Shown: positions 59,461 to 64,000 of the stretch, in pieces
How positions within the stretch are numbered: the stretch's first letter is position 1
Layout of the letters: each line of letters begins with the position of its first letter
Origin: Xanthoparmelia taractica
Taxonomy: Eukaryota; Ascomycota; Lecanoromycetes; Lecanorales; Parmeliaceae
DNA length: 64,000 nt
Direction: 5' to 3'
Assembly: GCA_033085395.1 (NCBI GenBank)
Contig: JANQBS010000064.1
Coordinates: 1-64,000, forward strand
Position numbers and translations under genes: made by a program
Notes under the pieces: generated by a model
Told to the model about the DNA's origin: nothing
What the model saw: the letters and a program-made list of their open reading frames with translations, nothing else
The model's database searches: none

Positions 59461-61333
59461 TTTACGCTAATTAGTTCTAGAAATAAAAATAATAACAAGT
59501 ATATAAATAATCTTTAAGAGAGAATAATAGTCTATTATATTTATATCTCTAGAAATAAATTTATATCTAATAAACGCTAAAGATAAGACTTATTTTAAAA
59601 TAAGCTTGTTAGTATTATAAATTATCTAAAAATTATAAATCGCTCTACTTCTTAAAAGAAATAAATCTAAATAATACGTAATAATCAAAATCGTAAGCTT
59701 AGAAATAAGCAACGCGAAGAGAGCGAGATTATACTCTATTATATTCTCCGCGAAAAGTTTATATATTAATTATATTAATAAAGATTAGATAAAGAAGATA
59801 AAAAGCGATTAGAATAATCTATTACGCTATTAAATAATTTTCGAAGTCTATTAAATATATAAAAACGAAGAAGTAACAAAGAAATGTTAATTAATTCTAG
59901 CGAATATTAAGATATATAAATATAAAAATTATAAGCTAAGAGTAAGTTTATAATACGAAAACAAGATCTTAGAATATAACTTTATAAATATAACTTTATC
60001 GCGATAATAAAAAGAGTATAGATTATATATAATAAACTCGAATTTAAGAAAATAGAAGTAAAGACTATTAATTTAATAATTATATTATTATCAAATAAAA
60101 CTATTACTATCTTTATTCGTTAGCTTAATGATTATTATTTCGACGCGGAGATTAGAATAAGATACTTCTTATTTAAATCTCGATTAGTTAATAATACTAG
60201 CGAGATATACTTTAGTACTAGAAAGAGAGCGCGAACATTTAAAGAAGAATTCGCTATCTCTTTCGAAGAAAGCTTTATTTCTTTCTTCGATAAATTAGGA
60301 TCGCTCTCGCGAATAAATAAACTTATAATTCATTAAAAATTGTAAAATAGATATAATATTCTTTTTAAAGATAATATCGTCGATAAATTTATTTATTTAA
60401 GTTTAAAAGAACTTAATTCGTTACGATAATAATTTATTACGAAAATAGAATCGCTATAATTAATAGCGCTTCGAGCGTAATTAATTACTATATAGATCGA
60501 GTTTAAGAAAATTAAGAAATAATTGAATATAGCGTAAAATAATTTAAAGATAGCGATTAAGAATTTATTTAGAGTAGAAAATAAAATTATTTTTCTTATA
60601 ATATACGTTAAAGATTTATATTAAACTATAAAATAATTTATAGAGAAGCTATAGCGTGTAATTAGATTAAATTTTTAGTTTATAAGTTTAATATAGATCG
60701 AAAATCTAATTAAGAAGAATAAGAATAAATATATTAAAGCTTTTTAATTCGCTATTATACTACTAATAAACTTTAAGTATATCTTATAAATAAATAATAA
60801 TATCGCGATAAAGCTACGGTTATACTAATTAGCTTTAATAAAGCGACTTTTTAATAATAATAATAAATTTTAGAAATAGAAGATCTCTTAAAGTAATAAT
60901 CGCGTTAAATTATAAAAAGAGAAGAATATCGAGCTTAACGATATAAGGAAATTCGAGACGAGTTATTAATTATTCGATTTATTAAATTCTAATAGCAATA
61001 ATAGTATCTCTAATATCGGTTTATTTATCTCTTTACCTCGAAGACGATTAATATCTGTATTATCGATACTTGTATCTATTACGCTATTATTAGATATATC
61101 TAAGTTTAAATTCTCTAGATATTAAATAGTAACTAAATTACTATTCGATAATCGTGTTAATTCTCGAGCTATACGCTATTATATAAATTATTATATCGAC
61201 GTTCTATAAAATACGTTACGAATAATAAAAGATGATAAGATAATAGTAAGATAGAAGATTAAATATAATATTTAGTTTATATTAGAAAGGGATATCATCA
61301 AGTTTAATATAGGCCTGATGGGGCCCCGATGAT
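59461..61333 (+). pseudogene. D2 candidate third ORF (ORF3), unknown function
   Basis: One plus-strand phase runs without indel from about 59461 to a TGA at 61331-61333, roughly 620 codons. From 59641 on I counted 41 internal stops, all TAA or TAG and none TGA. That count is not below chance for DNA this AT-rich. The case for coding rests on the protein-like stretch 60180-60640: R-K-R-A-R-T-F-K-E-E-F-A-I-S-F-E-E-S, S-L-K-E-L-N-S-L-R, then a heptad-like pattern with Gln codons turned to stops (F-I-T-K-I-E-S-L, I-E-F-K-K-I-K-K). This suggests a coiled coil. The position is like that of env-type ORFs, but no signal peptide or membrane segment is visible. The start is uncertain. D1 carries a second, truncated copy. 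Confidence 0.5.
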
Positions 61334-61360
61334 TAGCGAGGGCGCTGGGGTTTTCCCGTT
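61316..61360 (+). other. GC-rich patch before the D2 3' LTR
   Basis: Includes GATGGGGCCCCGATG and AGCGAGGGCGCTGGGG. This is an isolated GC-rich stretch in AT-rich DNA. AGCGAGGGCGCT resembles the terminal AGCGAGGTCGCT of families A and C, at the same place relative to the LTR. D1 has the decayed form at 10425-10440. Confidence 0.5.
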
Positions 61361-61371
61361 GTCCGATAGAT

Positions 61372-61479
61372 TATTACGAACTACTAGTATCTACCTCGAA
61401 CGAAGCAAGTAGTATTTAGATAGTAGTCCTCGTTAGAAGAAATCAATTATCTTTTCACTCAACTTTTGAATACTTAACA
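61372..61479 (+). repeat. D2 3' LTR (internally shortened)
   Basis: 108 bp, TATTACGAACT to TACTTAACA. It lacks about 50 bp present in the copy at 10463-10620; the second half is almost collinear. It is not followed by the primer-site motif, so it is a true outer end. The flank is TTTAG. Confidence 0.87.
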
Positions 61480-63918
61480 TTTAGAGATTATAAATAACGT
61501 AAATATTTTATTATTAAGCGTTTTAAATAATTTTAATAACTTCTCTAAAATATATATAAAAATAACACTCTTTTAGTTAAAAACTATATTTATAACTAAG
61601 ATGTTAATCTTTATAAAATATTTTTTTCCAGCTAATATAGCGATAAAGTTAATCGCTTTAATAAAGAATTCGCGTTTTTTAAAAGACTCTCTCTTCTAAA
61701 ACGAATATTAAAGCGAGCTTTTAAATAGCGTTAATAGCGTTATTATAACGTTTATTATAGACTTCTAAAAGCTTAACGTTATTAACTTATTATATTTCGC
61801 CAGTAATAAGTTTTATTAAAATAGATTTAGATAAGATACTATTAATCTAGATAATATTAAAGAAGATTTTAATCTTATTATTAGATAGAAATATATAATA
61901 AAATCTATTAGCTTAATAATTAATTAGTCTATTCTTATACGCACGATCTTAATATTTAATTCACTCGATATTAATTATATATATCTAATAATACTTAATC
62001 TGTTTAATAATTCAAAGATAAAATAAATTTAATAAATATATTATATAGACTTTACAAGAGATAATATTTCGATTTAAGAATTAATTATAGATTATGAAGA
62101 TAATCAAATATTTAAATAAACTACGTTTAATAATTCTACGATAGTCTATTTTCTTTAAATATAGCGCTAGTTTTTTATTAAATCGTTTACCTAAGATATT
62201 TTTAATTTATTATTTATTTAAGAAATATTAAAAATAATTCTCTTAGATAAAATTTTTAAATAAATAGTATACGTATATATTATAGTTATTATACTTAATA
62301 TTATAGTCGAATCGAAGTTAAATATATCTATAATTATCGTATTTTACTTACTTTAGAAATAATTTAAACGTCTTTAGAATTATAAATTATATCTTATTTA
62401 ATATAAAGTAAATATCGAATCTAAGAGTTTTATCGTTTAAGAAAATATTTAAAAACTTATAATTATTATAAAAAGAGTGAAATAAATCTTAAATATTATT
62501 ATAAATTAGATTATTTTCTTAATGTTTCAATTCGATGTAACGCTTATATATTTTCACTTTTATATTAACGATATTATATAGTTCGTAAATATCTTTATAG
62601 AGTAAGATAATAAGATTTATCTTAATATATATCTTAATTAGCTTCTTAATATTCTAATAATCTAAATAATTATAGTAATTATATTATATTTATAAGATAT
62701 TCTTATTAATTTAAGATTCTAAAATATTAATATTAATAATAAGAGTACTTATAGTAAATAAAAACTTATTATAAGCGAGAATATCTTTATTAATTTTTAT
62801 TAAGTATATTAAAATATCTATCTAGATATTAACCGTATAAAGTCGATTACGCTAGCGCTTAAAAATAATATTATACTCTCTAATATTAATCTTATTAAAT
62901 ATAAAAGAAAAAGTAATTTCTTAATCTTTTAATTATTTCTAAGAAACTAGATTAAACTTATTAATTAATATATATTAAATATTATTAATAATTAAGATAC
63001 GTTTATTCTAAATTTCTTATACTTTAATTAAATACGCTTAACTTTCTTAATTATAATATAATTTGCGATTTTATTAATTTTAATTAATTTAGCGAATAAA
63101 ATAAAGATTTAAAAGATTAAACGATTTCGAATTATATATTAAAAGTATACGTAATTAATAAACAGTAGCGTTAATAATATATTAATTATAAATATTAATA
63201 AGATCTTTATTATTGTTTTAAATAATGTTAGAGTCTTAAAATAAGATTAAAAGATTTAAAAAGAGCTTAAGATTAAGCGATTAGATAGATTATCGCTTAG
63301 CTTAATTATTTAATATAGATCAAGAAGCTATAAATCGCCGATAATTCGATATATATTATAATAATAGCGACTTCGATAATAGATTTTTAAAAAGATTTAT
63401 TTTAATTCTTATTATTTTTCTCTAAGAAGTTCTTTTCTTTATAATTATTACGATCTTTATAACTATTATAATTATCTTTATTACGTTTATTATTCTTTTT
63501 ATTATTATTATTTTTAGACTTTAAATAAGAATATAAAATAACGTATTTAAAAGCGTTATATTAATTCTTCTAACAATAATTATAATATTTATCGATTTAG
63601 ATATAGATATAAGAATTATCGATATAAGTTCTTAATTAAATTTTATTTTAAAAGTAATCTTTAATAATAATTAGAATAATTATACTCTATATAATATACG
63701 TAAAGATATTATTAATTAACTCGATTAATATCTATATTTTAATAATAATAATAGAGCTTATAAAATTCGTATTAATATTAATAAATCTTATAATAATATA
63801 ATTTAAATCGAATTTTGATTTATTATTATTATTAAAAGCATTATAAATCTAATTGTATTACTCGTAATATAAGTTATAGATTAAGTCTAAGCTTAAATAA
63901 AAATAATAGATTTTTTAT
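61480..63918 (-). pseudogene. Copia remnant E (B2-like), truncated at both sides
   Basis: Collinear on the minus strand with B2. 62620-63900 aligns with B2 48460-49740 (for example AAAAATAATATTATA at about 62865 and 48705, and the ATTATTACGTTTATTATTC-like linker near 63480). It therefore covers integrase, the gag linker and part of gag. The left edge is the D2 LTR and the right edge the B4 LTR, so neither end is natural. No motif is intact. It is probably the pre-existing DNA into which D and B4 inserted. Confidence 0.65.
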
Positions 63919-64000
63919 GTTGAAAGTTGGGTCGCGTGCTTACGTGATATGCCAAGGCTTGGCAAACGCCAAGTTACGTGACCTTATCTAGTTAGATCGC
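63919..64000 (+). mobile_element. Start of copia element B4 (5' LTR, cut by window end)
   Basis: TGTTGAAAGTTGGGTCGCGT and on is the sense start of the family B LTR, here on the plus strand and opposite to B1-B3. 82 bases are visible and are little mutated. It could be a full element continuing to the right or a solo LTR; the window cannot tell. Confidence 0.85.

Larger units (their letters stand above)
10463..61479 (+). mobile_element. LTR retrotransposon D2 (gypsy chromovirus), split by B3
   Basis: The element spans 10463-12651 and 54701-61479, about 8970 bp when B3 is removed. It carries gag, protease, RT, RNase H, integrase with chromodomain, then about 2.5 kb more before the 3' LTR (61372-61479). 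No TSD is visible: the left LTR is shared with D1, and the right flank is TTTAG at 61480-61484. It is longer than the other gypsy families here because of the extra 3' region. Confidence 0.88.

Noticed and set aside
59461..61333. Calling D ORF3 an envelope gene.
   Set aside because: Only the position fits. No signal peptide, membrane segment or fusion motif is visible, and the coding status is itself uncertain.
1..64000. CRISPR array, tRNA, rRNA or host protein gene.
   Set aside because: No regular spacer array, no cloverleaf-like or rRNA-like sequence, and every block is assigned to a retrotransposon.
1..64000. Mitochondrial DNA or an AT-rich bacterial or parasite genome as the source.
   Set aside because: Nested LTR elements with TSDs, chromodomain integrases and RIP-type decay point to a fungal nuclear genome.

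Overview
The window looks like a transposon graveyard from the nuclear genome of a filamentous ascomycete (Pezizomycotina). It is very AT-rich, roughly a quarter G+C by eye. It carries the mark of repeat-induced point mutation (RIP): CpA and TpG are nearly gone and turned into TpA, CpG survives, and the in-frame stops sit mostly where Gln (CAA/CAG), Trp (TGG) or Arg (CGA) codons would be expected. I find no host gene, rRNA, tRNA or CRISPR array. The species cannot be named from this sequence.

Every base can be assigned to a stack of LTR retrotransposons. Matching LTR pairs and 5-bp target-site duplications (TSDs) allow the nest to be unpicked. Family A is a Ty3/gypsy chromovirus of about 7.5-7.7 kb with 149-157 bp LTRs. 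Family C is a related chromovirus of 7.2 kb with 173 bp LTRs. Family D is a chromovirus of about 9.0 kb with an extra 3' region. Family B is a Ty1/copia element of about 6.5-6.7 kb with 144 bp LTRs. Once nested insertions are subtracted, the interrupted copies return to the size of the uninterrupted ones, which supports the dissection.

Layout: A2 1-487 and 8151-9310 (+), split by A1 488-8150 (-). End of D1 9311-10462, then the shared D LTR 10463-10620. D2 10463-12651 and 54696-61479 (+), split by B3 12652-54695 (-). B3 is split by A4 18143-53663 (+). A4 is split by B1 23380-30004 (-) and B2 30145-51571 (-). B2 is split by C 31608-38830 (+) and A3 40927-48412 (-). Right of D2 lies a degenerate copia remnant, E, 61480-63918 (-), and then the first LTR of a forward-facing B element, B4, from 63919. 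The longest chain of insertions is E or older DNA > D2 > B3 > A4 > B2 > C and A3.

Each element once encoded gag and pol. Copia B shows the reverse transcriptase YVDD box changed to YINDI/YINNI, and its primer site is a decayed match to the initiator tRNA-Met half-molecule type. Gypsy A, C and D show protease, RT, RNase H, DDE integrase and a C-terminal chromodomain, and they share an unusual primer-site motif, TATGATAGCAACGCC. No copy is intact. A1 and C are the least mutated and A3, A4, B2, D and E are heavily mutated. Points most worth a second look are the candidate third ORF of D, the D-LTR-D tandem, the shared non-canonical primer site, the better preservation of LTRs compared with internal regions, and copy-specific minisatellites in A1 and A4.
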